DNA from: CAILZL01 sp050181835
Lineage (GTDB): Bacteria; Pseudomonadota; Gammaproteobacteria; Steroidobacterales; Steroidobacteraceae
Direction of reading: 5' to 3'
Assembly (NCBI GenBank): GCA_050181835.1
Contig: JBFXCU010000011.1
Span: 20,978 to 84,977, forward strand
Length of the DNA stretch: 64,000 nucleotides
In this document: positions 44,051-53,205 of the stretch, piece after piece
Position numbering within the stretch: position 1 is the stretch's first letter
Layout of the letters: each line of letters begins with the position of its first letter
Program-made: the position numbers and the translations under genes
Notes under the pieces: model-generated
What the model saw: only the letters and a program-made list of their open reading frames with translations
Database searches by the model: none
Told to the model about the DNA's origin: nothing

Positions 44051-44371
44051 TTAGCCATACGTTTTTTTCACCCAAGCACTGCACCAACCTTTTTCGCTAA
44101 CCACGTAGTTTGGAAAAAGTTTGCACGGTCGGTAGGGCGCGTACTGCAGCTGCACCAACATGCAGTTGGCACAGGTCTGTCCGGACTTGTAGGTTGGGAA
44201 ACGCTTAAGGTCAACTTTTCTTGCATCATCCACATAACCCACTGCTGCCGCACTGGGGTCAGATGGGCTTAGTCTATGAGCCATCGCTATACCAGCCTCC
44301 GCCATCAGGCACGAACCAAGGGTGCCAAATGCGGCTTGCCCTAAAAATAGACGACGATTTATTTTGTACAC
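44051..44371 (-). CDS. High-potential iron-sulfur protein (HiPIP) with Tat signal
   Basis: A small periplasmic electron carrier. The N-terminus has a twin-arginine signal INRRLFLGQAAFGTLG, fitting export of a folded cluster protein. Four cysteines bind one [4Fe-4S] cluster: CANC, then C in RPCKLFPNY and C in GWCSAWVKK, the last being the diagnostic HiPIP ending. I place the start at the GTG 44371 (VYKINRR) because it puts the Arg pair near the N-terminus; an ATG at 44464 in the same frame would add 31 residues. Redox partner not evident nearby. Confidence 0.82.
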   Translation of the reverse strand: MYKINRRLFLGQAAFGTLGSCLMAEAGIAMAHRLSPSDPSAAAVGYVDDARKVDLKRFPTYKSGQTCANCMLVQLQYAPYRPCKLFPNYVVSEKGWCSAWVKKTYG

Positions 44372-44522
44372 GATTCTCTTTCTACTGAATTTGTGATTGG
44401 ATTGAAGCCGAAAGTATTCCGTTGCGTCCTTGATGAACCAAGTAGAAACACCTACCCAGCCCATTAACTAGCATTAGCAGTAATGACTCTGAACGTGGCG
44501 TAAAGTTCTCTAGCCAGCAGCA

Positions 44523-45002
44523 TCAGGGCGTCTTGGGCAAATCCATAGAGGTTCCCGTATAGCGCGTCCAGAGCTGCGTCTTACCCAGTAACGCAAAACC
44601 AATGTAGCCCCGCACTTTCAATGTGCCATCAGCAAGTAGATCCAGTTTGCACTTGTATGTACTGCCGCTGTTTGGATCATAGATGGTGCCGCCCGACCAC
44701 TTGCTATCGCCGTCGTACTTCAACCCTGCCATGTTCACCTGACCTCGCAACACCTGATTACGCTTGTCAGGATCTGGATTCTTGGCATCCAGCTTGCCCG
44801 GCTGATTACCACCAACTATACGGCCTTGCAAGCTGCCATCAGCAGCGTGGCTGATCTGGATAATGCCGTCCTTGGGTGCGGTTAACCAATTACCCAGCAC
44901 CTTGGTTTGCGCTTCTTCTGCCGCAATGGCTGCTGACCCAACCAGCGACAAAACCAGCAATACCGCGCTGATCAGCTGTACGATTTTACTGCCACTGTTC
45001 AT
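44523..45002 (-). CDS. DUF2147 exported protein
   Basis: A 159-residue periplasmic protein with a signal peptide (about 1-28, ending near IAAEEA) and the DUF2147 layout: VLGNWLTAPKDGIIQISHAADGSLQGRIVGG, WSGGTIYDPNSGSTYKCKLDLLADGTLKVRGYIG and the ending TQLWTRY. Members are lipocalin-like small beta proteins of unknown role. Divergent from the DUF255 gene. Confidence 0.87.
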   Translation of the reverse strand: MNSGSKIVQLISAVLLVLSLVGSAAIAAEEAQTKVLGNWLTAPKDGIIQISHAADGSLQGRIVGGNQPGKLDAKNPDPDKRNQVLRGQVNMAGLKYDGDSKWSGGTIYDPNSGSTYKCKLDLLADGTLKVRGYIGFALLGKTQLWTRYTGTSMDLPKTP

Positions 45003-45089
45003 GACCCCACCCCCAGGTTGTGTATCGTGCTGCCTAGCCTAGGTCCGCTTCCGCTATAGTCGCAAGTCATTCCTTTCGCGCCCATCACC

Positions 45090-47144
45090 ATGAACGCTCT
45101 TAGCCAGAACCAACTACAGCACAGCACCAGCCCCTACCTGTTACAGCACGCCCACAACCCAGTTCATTGGCTGCCATGGGGGGAGCAAGCCCTGCAACTG
45201 GCACGTGACAGCGGCAAACCAATCCTGTTATCAATTGGTTACTCAGCCTGTCATTGGTGCCATGTTATGGCGCATGAGTCGTTTGAGGACGAAACCACAG
45301 CGACGTTGATGAACCAGCTATTCGTCAACATCAAAGTGGATCGCGAAGAACGTCCTGATTTGGACAAAATTTATCAGTTGGCGCAACAAGTGCTAACCCA
45401 GCATGCGGGCGGCTGGCCATTGACCATGTTTTTGAGTCACGACACGCAACAACCTTTTTTTGGCGGTACCTATTTTCCACCCGTACCACGTCAAGGACTG
45501 CCTGGTTTTCAGGATCTGTTACAACGAGTGGCACAGTACTACCGTGAACGCCAATCCGATATCCAACAGCAGCAACAAGCGCTGCTACAGGTATTTACTG
45601 ATTTGCAGCCTGCGGCACATCACGACACGGTGGACGACTCACCATTAGTCACAGCCCGTGCTGAACTGCAAATCCGCTTTGATACTCAGCTCGGTGGCTT
45701 TGGTGGCGCACCAAAATTTCCGCAGCCGCGCACGCTGGAATTATTACTACGCCAATGGCGCGTCAGCAGCGGCATGGAACAACCTGATTTGCACGCACTG
45801 TATATGAGCGCATTGACGCTAACACGTATGGCTGAAGGCGGTATCTACGATCAACTGGGTGGTGGCTTGTTTCGCTACGCTGTGGATCATCACTGGATGA
45901 TTCCGCACTTTGAAAAGATGCTGTATGACAACGCAGAATTGTTGCGCGTGTACGCACAAGCCGCCACCGCAACCGGCGATCCCTTGTTTCGACGTATTAC
46001 GCAGGAAACGGCGCAATGGCTGCTACGGGACATGCACGCACCACAAGGTGGCTTCTACTCCGCACTGGATGCTGACTCTGAGGGCCATGAAGGTCGCTAC
46101 TACGTATGGGATGCCGCGCAGCTCGCCGCGCAACTCAGTAGCAGTGAATATGCTGTTTTTTCGCGACGTTATGGACTGGATCGTGCCGCAAACTTTGAAG
46201 GTCAGTGGCACTTGCATGTCTACCGCAGACTGGATGACATCGCCACCGAGTTAAACATCAGTCCCGCAGATGCCGAGCAGGAATTACAGCATGCACAACA
46301 GAAGCTGCTCGCAGCACGCAACAAACGCATCGCGCCTGGGCTGGATCACAAACTACTCACAGCGTGGAATGGCCTTACTGTTGCGGGCCTATGTCAAGCC
46401 GCGCGTTGCCTTGACGATGCCAGCTTGACAGAAGCCGCTTGCGCGACGGTCGATCAACTACGTACTCACGCATGGCGCAATGGCCGACTGTACGCAGTCC
46501 AAGCAGGCGGCGTGGCGCAATTTCCAGCCTATCTGGATGATTACGCCTTTCTGCTTGCAGGCCTGTTGGAGCTATTACAAACCCGTTGGCGCAGCAGTGA
46601 TTTGCACTGGGCAACCGAGCTGGCAGAAGTACTACTGAAACACTTTGCTGACACACAGCGCGGTGGTTTTTACTTTACCGCCGATGACCACGAAACATTG
46701 ATTCACCGTAGCCGTACCTTTTCTGATGAAGCCACCCCCGCTGGTAATGCCATTGCGGCGCAGTGTCTGTTGCGACTGGGTTACTTACTGGGCGAACCAC
46801 GTTATCTCGCTGCTGCCGAGCAAACACTGCGCGCCGATTGGATCGCTTTGCAAGATCACCCTGCTGCACATGCCAGCATGCTGGTTGCACTGCAAGAGTT
46901 TTTACAACCCCCACAACTGGTCATCATTCGCGGTAACTCAACTGAAATCAATCAGTGGCAACAAGCATTGAATCAGTTATACAAACCGGATCGCATGGTG
47001 TTTGCCATCGACACTCATGCCACGTTACCGGAAAGCTTGGCCAGAAAGGGCAGTGCCGCAACTACGCTGGCGTATGTATGTCACGGCAGCACTTGTAGTG
47101 CGCCACTGCAATCACTTGAGTCGCTGATTGCACTAACTAGATAG
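45090..47144 (+). CDS. Thioredoxin-domain DUF255 protein (YyaL/SPATA20 family)
   Basis: A 684-residue cytoplasmic protein. The N-terminal thioredoxin-like domain starts with the family line HSTSPYLLQHAHNPVHW and carries the C-x-x-C in SACHWCHVMAHESFED. The rest is an (alpha/alpha)6 barrel of the six-hairpin glycosidase type, with KFPQPRTLELLLRQW, GGIYDQLGGGLFRYAVDHHWMIPHFEKMLYDNA and LDADSEGHEGRYYVWD. Biochemical role is not established. It ends 8 bp inside the convergent HIT gene. Confidence 0.92.
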   Translation: MNALSQNQLQHSTSPYLLQHAHNPVHWLPWGEQALQLARDSGKPILLSIGYSACHWCHVMAHESFEDETTATLMNQLFVNIKVDREERPDLDKIYQLAQQVLTQHAGGWPLTMFLSHDTQQPFFGGTYFPPVPRQGLPGFQDLLQRVAQYYRERQSDIQQQQQALLQVFTDLQPAAHHDTVDDSPLVTARAELQIRFDTQLGGFGGAPKFPQPRTLELLLRQWRVSSGMEQPDLHALYMSALTLTRMAEGGIYDQLGGGLFRYAVDHHWMIPHFEKMLYDNAELLRVYAQAATATGDPLFRRITQETAQWLLRDMHAPQGGFYSALDADSEGHEGRYYVWDAAQLAAQLSSSEYAVFSRRYGLDRAANFEGQWHLHVYRRLDDIATELNISPADAEQELQHAQQKLLAARNKRIAPGLDHKLLTAWNGLTVAGLCQAARCLDDASLTEAACATVDQLRTHAWRNGRLYAVQAGGVAQFPAYLDDYAFLLAGLLELLQTRWRSSDLHWATELAEVLLKHFADTQRGGFYFTADDHETLIHRSRTFSDEATPAGNAIAAQCLLRLGYLLGEPRYLAAAEQTLRADWIALQDHPAAHASMLVALQEFLQPPQLVIIRGNSTEINQWQQALNQLYKPDRMVFAIDTHATLPESLARKGSAATTLAYVCHGSTCSAPLQSLESLIALTR

Positions 47145-47580
47145 CCGCCTTGATATTCAGCATCAGCTCAGCATCTCTGTACACATCAAACTGCGGCGCC
47201 TGCGCCCAGTCATACATCCACGGCTGTGCTGTTTTCAGCTCGACCGCTTCGTCCACATAGCGGGGAATCACATGCGCATGCAACGCTGGCTCCACGTTGC
47301 CAAACATCGCATAGTTAATACGTAGCGCACCGGTGGCGGTGAACACGGCATCACCGAGCAATGCCATATCCTTGAGAAACTGCTCACGATGCGACGGACT
47401 CATGGCATTGAGATGCGGCACTACAGGATCCGGCAATAACAAACTATAGCCACGCAGAAATTGTGCCTGCCCTAGCACCGCCCAACCAGAGGGCATGCGT
47501 GACAGTAACGGCGCATAGTCACCGGCACGGCACGCGGCGACCAACTTGTGAATGGCAGTCTGGTTAGCAGGATTATTCAT
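47137..47580 (-). CDS. HIT-family nucleotide-binding protein
   Basis: A 147-residue histidine-triad protein. The motif region is HAHVIPRY (H-x-H, third His replaced), with NYAMFGNVEPALHAHV before it and GWAVLGQAQFLRGYSLLLPDPVVPHL as the N-terminal strands. Canonical HIT enzymes have H-x-H-x-H-x-x, so catalytic activity is uncertain. Its 3' end overlaps the convergent DUF255 gene by 8 bp. Confidence 0.8.
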   Translation of the reverse strand: MNNPANQTAIHKLVAACRAGDYAPLLSRMPSGWAVLGQAQFLRGYSLLLPDPVVPHLNAMSPSHREQFLKDMALLGDAVFTATGALRINYAMFGNVEPALHAHVIPRYVDEAVELKTAQPWMYDWAQAPQFDVYRDAELMLNIKAAI

Positions 47581-47644
47581 AGTGGCAGCAACTGATTCCG
47601 ATATGAACTAGCAATGGACATACATTATTTTTTGCAGCCTAGCT

Positions 47645-47812
47645 TCAATCGCCACGCCAGTTTTTCAACAAGGTGTTAATTGACACCATGATCACCACAA
47701 ACAACAGCAGATCGATAATCTGCGTAGCCATTTCGGAAAAATACCGACCAATGAAACCACTGAGCCAGTAAACCATGGTGGCCGCAACGGCGACGGAAGG
47801 TAGTAGCGTCAT
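47645..47812 (-). CDS. Small 55-residue membrane protein
   Basis: A short open frame with a strong ribosome site (AGGAG, five bases before ATG 47812). The product, starting MTLLPSVAVAATMVYWLSGF, has two hydrophobic stretches (about 5-22 and 33-47) with a short charged link and ends KNWRGD. It sits between pgm (49 bp upstream) and the HIT gene (64 bp downstream) on the same strand. I know no family for it; a longer frame on the same strand overlaps it but has no ribosome site and an implausible composition. Confidence 0.6.
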   Translation of the reverse strand: MTLLPSVAVAATMVYWLSGFIGRYFSEMATQIIDLLLFVVIMVSINTLLKNWRGD

Positions 47813-47860
47813 GGCAGCTCCTGCTGGATTTCTTGTTAAGAGGTAGCCAATTATTATTCA

Positions 47861-49507
47861 TCAAACAAGTGCGGCGCTAACAATACTCTGCGCTTCCTGC
47901 TGGATACGCCGCAGATGATCGACATCGAGATAGCTTTCTGCGTAAATTTTGTACACATCTTCCGTACCCGATGGACGCGCCGCAAACCATCCATGCTCGG
48001 CAATCACTTTGAGTCCACCAATGGCAGCACCATTACCTGATGCCTGCGTAACAATAGTTTGAATCGCCTCACCCGCCAATTGTTTGGAAGTCACTTGCTC
48101 TGGTGTCAGGCGCGACAGCAGCTTCTTTTGTGCGGGGGTGGCAGGGGCATCAATGCGCTCAAAGATGGGCTCGCCGAACTCATGTGTCAGCTCACGATAA
48201 ACTTCACCGGGATCACGCCCCAGACGCGCGGTAATCTCAGCTGATAACAGCGCGGGTGCCAAGCCATCTTTATCAGTGGTCCACACGCTGCCATCCATAC
48301 GGCTGAACGACGCACCCGCACTTTCCTCACCCACAAACCCCAACGAACCATCCAACAGCCCATCGACAAACCATTTGAATCCGACCGGCACTTCGAACAC
48401 TTTGCGCTGCAACTTAGCGGCCACGTAGTCGATCATCTGGCTGCTCACTATGGTCTTGCCCACACCCGCATCTTTGCGCCACTGTGGTCGATGCTGAAAC
48501 AGATAATGGATAGACACCGACAGATAATGATTGGGCGGCAGCAATCCAACGCTGGGGGCGACGATGCCATGCCGGTCATGATCGGTATCGCAGGCGAAGG
48601 CGATGTCAAACCGATCTTTCAGGTCAATCAAGCCATGCATGGCATGCGCAGACGAAGGGTCCATACGAATCTTGCCATCCCAATCCACACTCATGAAGCG
48701 AAACGTCGGGTCAACGTCTTGATCGACGACGGTCAGGTTCAAACCATAGCGCTCGGCAATTGCGTTCCAGTAATGCACTCCCGCCCCACCCAGCGGATCG
48801 ACACCCATGCGAATCTTGGCATCGCGAATGACTTTCATATCAATAACGCTACCCAGATCGCTGACATAGGTGTTGAGGTAGTCGTGGCGATGCGTGGTGA
48901 TTGCGTTGCGAGCGGTGGCGAACGGCACTCTTTTCACCCCCACTAACTTCGCCGCTAGCAAGCGGTTAGCTTCGATTTCCATCCAGCCCGTAATCTGTGT
49001 GTCGGCCGGCCCGCCATTGGGTGGGTTGTATTTGAAGCCACCGCTATCCGGCGGGTTGTGCGACGGCGTGATGACAATACCATCGGCCAGACCGCTGATC
49101 CGTCCACGGTTGTAAACCAAGATTGCATGCGAGATGGCGGGGGTCGGCGTGTATTCATCGTTCGCGGCGATCATCACTTCAACTTCGTTGGCCGCTAATA
49201 CTTCCAGCGCACTGACAAAAGCTGGTGCCGATAAGGCATGCGTATCAAACCCCAAGAACAGCGGGCCATTAATGTTTTGCTGTTTGCGATAACTGCAAAT
49301 CGACTGGGTGATAGCCAGAACATGCGCTTCATTAAAACTATATTCGAATGACGACCCACGGTGTCCTGAAGTACCAAATGCGACTCGCTGCGCAACAATC
49401 TCAGGATCAGGGCGCTCGCTAAAGTAGGCTGTAATCAAGCGCGGCACATCAACCAGCAAGCTAGCTGGTGCCAATTTTCCTGCCAGTGGATTGATCTGTG
49501 CGCTCAT
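47861..49507 (-). CDS. pgm: Alpha-D-glucose phosphate-specific phosphoglucomutase
   Basis: A 548-residue Pgm (E. coli 546) interconverting glucose 1-phosphate and glucose 6-phosphate. Landmarks are FGTSGHRGSS near the N-terminus, the phosphoserine loop VITPSHNPPDSGGFKYNPPNGGPAD, the metal loop ACDTDHDRHG, the sugar loop FVGEESAGASF and the phosphate site ARPSGTEDVYKIY. ATG 49507 has GGAG six bases upstream; an upstream extension to 49567 is in frame but unneeded. Confidence 0.95.
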   Translation of the reverse strand: MSAQINPLAGKLAPASLLVDVPRLITAYFSERPDPEIVAQRVAFGTSGHRGSSFEYSFNEAHVLAITQSICSYRKQQNINGPLFLGFDTHALSAPAFVSALEVLAANEVEVMIAANDEYTPTPAISHAILVYNRGRISGLADGIVITPSHNPPDSGGFKYNPPNGGPADTQITGWMEIEANRLLAAKLVGVKRVPFATARNAITTHRHDYLNTYVSDLGSVIDMKVIRDAKIRMGVDPLGGAGVHYWNAIAERYGLNLTVVDQDVDPTFRFMSVDWDGKIRMDPSSAHAMHGLIDLKDRFDIAFACDTDHDRHGIVAPSVGLLPPNHYLSVSIHYLFQHRPQWRKDAGVGKTIVSSQMIDYVAAKLQRKVFEVPVGFKWFVDGLLDGSLGFVGEESAGASFSRMDGSVWTTDKDGLAPALLSAEITARLGRDPGEVYRELTHEFGEPIFERIDAPATPAQKKLLSRLTPEQVTSKQLAGEAIQTIVTQASGNGAAIGGLKVIAEHGWFAARPSGTEDVYKIYAESYLDVDHLRRIQQEAQSIVSAALV

Positions 49508-49783
49508 TTGAATCTCCATGTATTTCGGATGGCCATATTCATGACTGGCCCAGGCTAAGAGGTACAATTAATAACATGTTTTCTTTTGTAAATCCGTTTG
49601 CATTAAGACTGCAATGGCATGCTTTTCTGGTACTTTGCGTCTCGTTGATCAACCGCCTATATTGCCAGCCACAATAGCCAACCCACTCCCCCAGATAATT
49701 AGTCATGCCTTATTCAAAACCAACAGTGTTCGTTTGTCTGGCAAGTTTGCCACTGTTGCCACAAACATACTGAATGACAAATC

Positions 49784-50503
49784 ATGTTTGACTGGTTTGC
49801 CCTCACCACCACCGAATCGCAGGCACTACAGCTAAGCCTGAGCGTAGCTTTGCGCAGCGTACTATTCAATTTGTTACCTGCCATCATCCTTGCCTGGTTG
49901 CTCACTCGGCGTCGTTTCCCCGGCCGCTTCTTGCTGGACGCAATGGTGCATCTGCCACTGGTACTACCCCCAGTAGTTATTGGTTATTTGTTATTACTGC
50001 TGTTTGGCATACGCGGCCCGATTGGTGCGTGGCTATACACCACCTTCGATATCCGTCTGGTATTCACCAGTACCGGCGCAGCGCTGGCTACGGCAGTGAT
50101 GTCATTGCCACTGATGGTGCGCTCTATGCGTATTGCCTTGGAAGGCGTAGACCGTGGCCTTGAAGAAGCCGCGCGCACCTTGGGAGCCGGTGCACTGGAT
50201 CGGTTTTTTACAATCACCCTGCCCTTGATGGCACCCGGCGTACTGGCTGGCGTGGTCACTGCCTTTGCTGCCGGGCTAGGCGAATTCGGTGCGGTCATTA
50301 CGTTTGTTGGCAATGTTCCCGGCGAAACACAGACCTTGCCATTGGCACTGTATGCAGCTTTGCAATCACCTGATGGCGATGCACTCGCAGCGCGGTTAGC
50401 AAGTATGTCGATTGTGCTTGGCATCAGCGGCTTGTTGCTTGCCGAATGGCTGGCGCACACGCTGCGAAACCATCTAGGGCGTTCACACTTGGGGCCAGCA
50501 TGA
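49784..50503 (+). CDS. modB: Molybdate ABC transporter permease ModB
   Basis: A 239-residue inner-membrane permease with about five membrane segments and the EAA loop LEEAARTLGAGALDRFFTITLPLMAPGVLAG plus GLGEFGAVITFVGN, typical of ModB. It is the first gene of a modB-modC-modA operon. The leader (49508-49783, 276 bp) contains a bulged hairpin ending about 17 nt before the start (TTTGT..GGCAA against TTGCCACAAA, about 49735-49766) and only a weak ribosome site; no convincing ModE operator was found. Confidence 0.92.
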   Translation: MFDWFALTTTESQALQLSLSVALRSVLFNLLPAIILAWLLTRRRFPGRFLLDAMVHLPLVLPPVVIGYLLLLLFGIRGPIGAWLYTTFDIRLVFTSTGAALATAVMSLPLMVRSMRIALEGVDRGLEEAARTLGAGALDRFFTITLPLMAPGVLAGVVTAFAAGLGEFGAVITFVGNVPGETQTLPLALYAALQSPDGDALAARLASMSIVLGISGLLLAEWLAHTLRNHLGRSHLGPA

Positions 50504-50513
50504 GCGACCCATC

Positions 50514-51620
50514 ATGCTGAGCGTGCAGCTCACTAAGCGTCGTGGTGACTTTAATCTGTCGCTGGAATTTTCCACCCCTGAATCAGGCGTAATCGCGTTA
50601 TTCGGTCATTCCGGCTGCGGCAAAAGTACCGCCGTGAATTTGCTCGCCGGGTTGCTGCACCCCGACGCAGGTCATATCAAGCTGGATAATGCCGTACTGC
50701 TGGATACCACGCAGCGCATCAACCTGCCCGCCGAGCAACGCCGCATTGGCTATGTGTTTCAAAACGCGCGCTTGTTTCCGCACTACACTGTTGCTGGCAA
50801 TTTGCGTTATGGCTTGCGCCGCGCCAACTCTGTCGCATCGAATTTTACCTTCGACTCCATCGTGGAATTACTGGGTCTTGGCAATTTTTTATCACGTCGG
50901 CCCGCACAGCTCTCCGGTGGCGAACAACAACGCGTTGCGCTAGGTCGGGCACTGTTATCACAACCACGCCTGCTGTTACTGGATGAGCCACTTGCATCGC
51001 TGGATCTGGCACGCCGTGAAGAAGTGCTGCCGTATCTCGAACGAATACGTGATCAACTCAAGATTCCGATGGTGTACGTCAGTCATCAGTTTGAAGAGGT
51101 GCTGCGTCTCGCCACCCATGTAGTGCTTATGAAGCAAGGTCAGGTACTGGCGCAGGGCGATCTACCCAGTATCAGCATGCAACCAGCATTGCGTGAATTG
51201 ATTGGTGCCGACGCACTGGGCGCGGTGGTTGAAGGCGTGGTACAACACCTCGATCACGATAACGGTCTGGCACAAGTAACCATAGGTCATGGACAAATCA
51301 ATGTTGATGTGCAGACGTTGCAAGTGGGACAACAGGTGCGCTTGCAACTACTGGCGCGCGATCTGATTCTGGCGCTGGCACAGCCTCGGGGGCTGAGCGT
51401 GCGCAACATGCTGCAAGGAGTGATTGCTCAGCTCATGCCGGATGATGGCCATGCCATGCTGGTGACCATTGATATCGGTGGCGTGAACCTACTCGCTCGT
51501 GTTACCACCTCGGCAGCAACGGAGCTGCAACTGCATATTGGTCAGTCCATCTGGACGTTGGTCAAGTCGGTCACGTTACGCGGCCATGTGTATCCGAGCA
51601 GCAAGGTGACGACTGTATGA
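50514..51620 (+). CDS. modC: Molybdate ABC transporter ATP-binding protein ModC
   Basis: A 368-residue ATPase with Walker A FGHSGCGKST (about 30-39), the signature LSGGEQQRVALGRAL, Walker B LLLLDEPLASLD, and a C-terminal molybdate-binding TOBE/Mop domain (about 290-360, SVRNMLQGVIAQL). It overlaps modA by ATGA and follows modB after 10 bp. Confidence 0.93.
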   Translation: MLSVQLTKRRGDFNLSLEFSTPESGVIALFGHSGCGKSTAVNLLAGLLHPDAGHIKLDNAVLLDTTQRINLPAEQRRIGYVFQNARLFPHYTVAGNLRYGLRRANSVASNFTFDSIVELLGLGNFLSRRPAQLSGGEQQRVALGRALLSQPRLLLLDEPLASLDLARREEVLPYLERIRDQLKIPMVYVSHQFEEVLRLATHVVLMKQGQVLAQGDLPSISMQPALRELIGADALGAVVEGVVQHLDHDNGLAQVTIGHGQINVDVQTLQVGQQVRLQLLARDLILALAQPRGLSVRNMLQGVIAQLMPDDGHAMLVTIDIGGVNLLARVTTSAATELQLHIGQSIWTLVKSVTLRGHVYPSSKVTTV

Positions 51621-52378
51621 AAGGTTTTCAATTTCTTGCCACGCTGCTGCTTGCCGCCCAAGTCCATGCAGCGCAACCCGCTGCGCCGCCACTACTGGTC
51701 TATGCCGCTGCCTCGTTGACCAATGTGTTACAGGAAATGGGCGCGGCTTATCAATATGAAACCGGCCAGCCAGTAAAGTTTTCTTTCGCCTCCAGTGCAA
51801 CACTGGCGCGGCAAATTGAATCGGGCGCACGTGCTGATGTATTTATTTCTGCTGATAGTGACTGGATGAATTACTTGCAGCAGCGACAATTGATAAAAGT
51901 GAATAGTCGATATGATTTACTAGGCAATAGATTAGTGTTGATTGCGCCAGCCGATAGCAATTTACAACTCACCATTGCACCCAACTTTGCGCTAGCTCGT
52001 GCGTTGGGTAACGGGCGCTTATCAGTAGGCGATCCTGATTCGGTACCGGCAGGCAAGTACGCACGTGAGGCGCTGAGTAGCTTAGGCGTATGGAATGAGG
52101 TTACTAACAAACTAGTGCGTGGCGATTCCGTGCGTACTGCACTGGTGTTTGTTGAACGTGGCGAAGCGCCACTGGGCATTGTTTATGAAACTGATGCGCT
52201 GCCAGACAAGCGAGTGCGGATTGTTGATTACTTTCCGGTCGACAGTCACGCTCCGATTGTCTATCCCATCGCACTGACAGTCTCAGCCAACAAGGATGCC
52301 GACAAATTTATTACTTACCTGTGTGGGAAAAACGGCACCGCAATCTTTAGCAAGCACAGTTTCAGCGTGTTGAAGTAG
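51617..52378 (+). CDS. modA: Molybdate-binding periplasmic protein ModA
   Basis: A 253-residue binding protein with a signal peptide (about 1-19) and the ModA lines LLVYAAASLTNVLQEMG, FSFASSATLARQIESGARADVFISAD and GDPDSVPAGKYAREAL, which together line the oxyanion site. It is the last gene of the operon, an order (B-C-A) different from the common A-B-C. Nothing certain follows it in the 212-bp gap to 52590 apart from scattered short repeats. Confidence 0.93.
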   Translation: MKGFQFLATLLLAAQVHAAQPAAPPLLVYAAASLTNVLQEMGAAYQYETGQPVKFSFASSATLARQIESGARADVFISADSDWMNYLQQRQLIKVNSRYDLLGNRLVLIAPADSNLQLTIAPNFALARALGNGRLSVGDPDSVPAGKYAREALSSLGVWNEVTNKLVRGDSVRTALVFVERGEAPLGIVYETDALPDKRVRIVDYFPVDSHAPIVYPIALTVSANKDADKFITYLCGKNGTAIFSKHSFSVLK

Positions 52379-52590
52379 TGACGCTAGGTCGCTCGGCATA
52401 CACCTTGCGTACCTACGCGGGCTGGAAAGCGTCGATACCGCAGAGGTGGTCGGGCGTTTATCATCGCTGCGTAGGTCGAGTGAGATCCCAACTTAAATAA
52501 AAGTCACACCCTTTATGCGTTGGATCGTTCGGTGCATGCATATCTGCGCCCTACACTGACTGGGACTTGGCACGTCTGCGAGAACCGATG

Positions 52591-53095
52591 TTAGGAGCTA
52601 GTTGTCACATACAGTGACCGCTCATTTTTTAGAAGTTGCAGTAGAAGCTCGCGAATTTCGTTCAGCTGCATCTCCGTGTCCCAATGTACTTTCGGGTAAT
52701 ACGCCGCTCGTTTGATGGAAGTTTTAGGAAATGGAACACTCAGATCTGACGCCATTATATGAATCAGGTCTGCAAGTAAATTATCGCCCCCATCTAGCCA
52801 GCGGTTCAAACTTTCTTGAGTATCCCCTGGCCCTTTATTTAGGTGATCTAGATACAACCCCCAAGCGTCTGCAATCTGTGGATGCTTATTTTGCGGAAAG
52901 GCAAAATCAATATGGTTTAGTGCGGACACATGGTCGAGAGACATCCGAGTTGACCGAGTGGTCATGAGGGTGCGGAACACCCACTCCTGTCGGTCGTGAG
53001 CTTGTCGTCCGCGCTGCCGAATCTCGGAAGCCCACACAGCAAGAACGGGGCCGAGGATGGTAAGCAATGACTATGGCGACGGCTGACCAATCCAC
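52591..53095 (-). pseudogene. Frameshifted small membrane-anchored protein gene (DUF6680-like)
   Basis: Two overlapping frames make one gene. A GTG at 53095 has a strong ribosome site (AAGGAG, seven bases upstream) and codes MDWSAVAIVIA, then runs into unlikely sequence. The downstream frame, starting at a TTG at 53067 preceded by a stop two codons earlier, codes LTILGPVLAVWASEIRQRGRQ and then TLMTTRSTRMSLDHVSALNHIDFAFP and AWGLYLDHLNKG, as in DUF6680-type proteins. Skipping one base near 53067 joins them into a normal N-terminal membrane segment. So the gene carries a one-base insertion, or the assembly has an error. Function unknown. An antisense open frame at 52731-52967 is a shadow. Confidence 0.6.
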
Positions 53096-53147
53096 TTCTA
53101 TTCTCCTTACAAGCTCTGACTAAAACAGAGGTCGAGCTATAGTCCAC

Positions 53148-53172
53148 GTAGGGCGGACACTCTGTGTCCGCC
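53148..53172. repeat. Single GTAG-headed REP-like palindrome
   Basis: GTAG (53148-53151) followed by a perfect hairpin GGCGGACAC-TCT-GTGTCCGCC (53152-53172). The architecture matches the element at 13647-13714 but the stem sequence is different, so it is a second family. Right beside it is another hairpin with an 8-bp stem (GAATGATT at 53173-53180, AATCATTC at 53190-53197) located just after the ssb stop; it has no U-run. Confidence 0.65.
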
Positions 53173-53205
53173 GAATGATTCACCAATGGAATCATTCAAA
53201 CCCAA

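Noticed and set aside
49651..49680. Possible ModE operator upstream of modB (CTATATTG ... CAATAG)
   Set aside because: The inverted words are short and imperfect and do not match the full TATATA-type ModE box; too weak to call.
49614..49835. A 73-codon frame upstream of modB
   Set aside because: No ribosome site, unlikely composition, and it overlaps the modB start.
52400..52500. ACCTACGC and GCGTAGGT as a possible third REP pair after modA
   Set aside because: The 8-bp words are inverted but neither is followed by a palindrome, so the REP criteria are not met.
52731..52967. A 78-codon plus-strand frame in the mod-ssb gap
   Set aside because: It is antisense to the conserved part of the DUF6680-like gene and has no ribosome site or family features.
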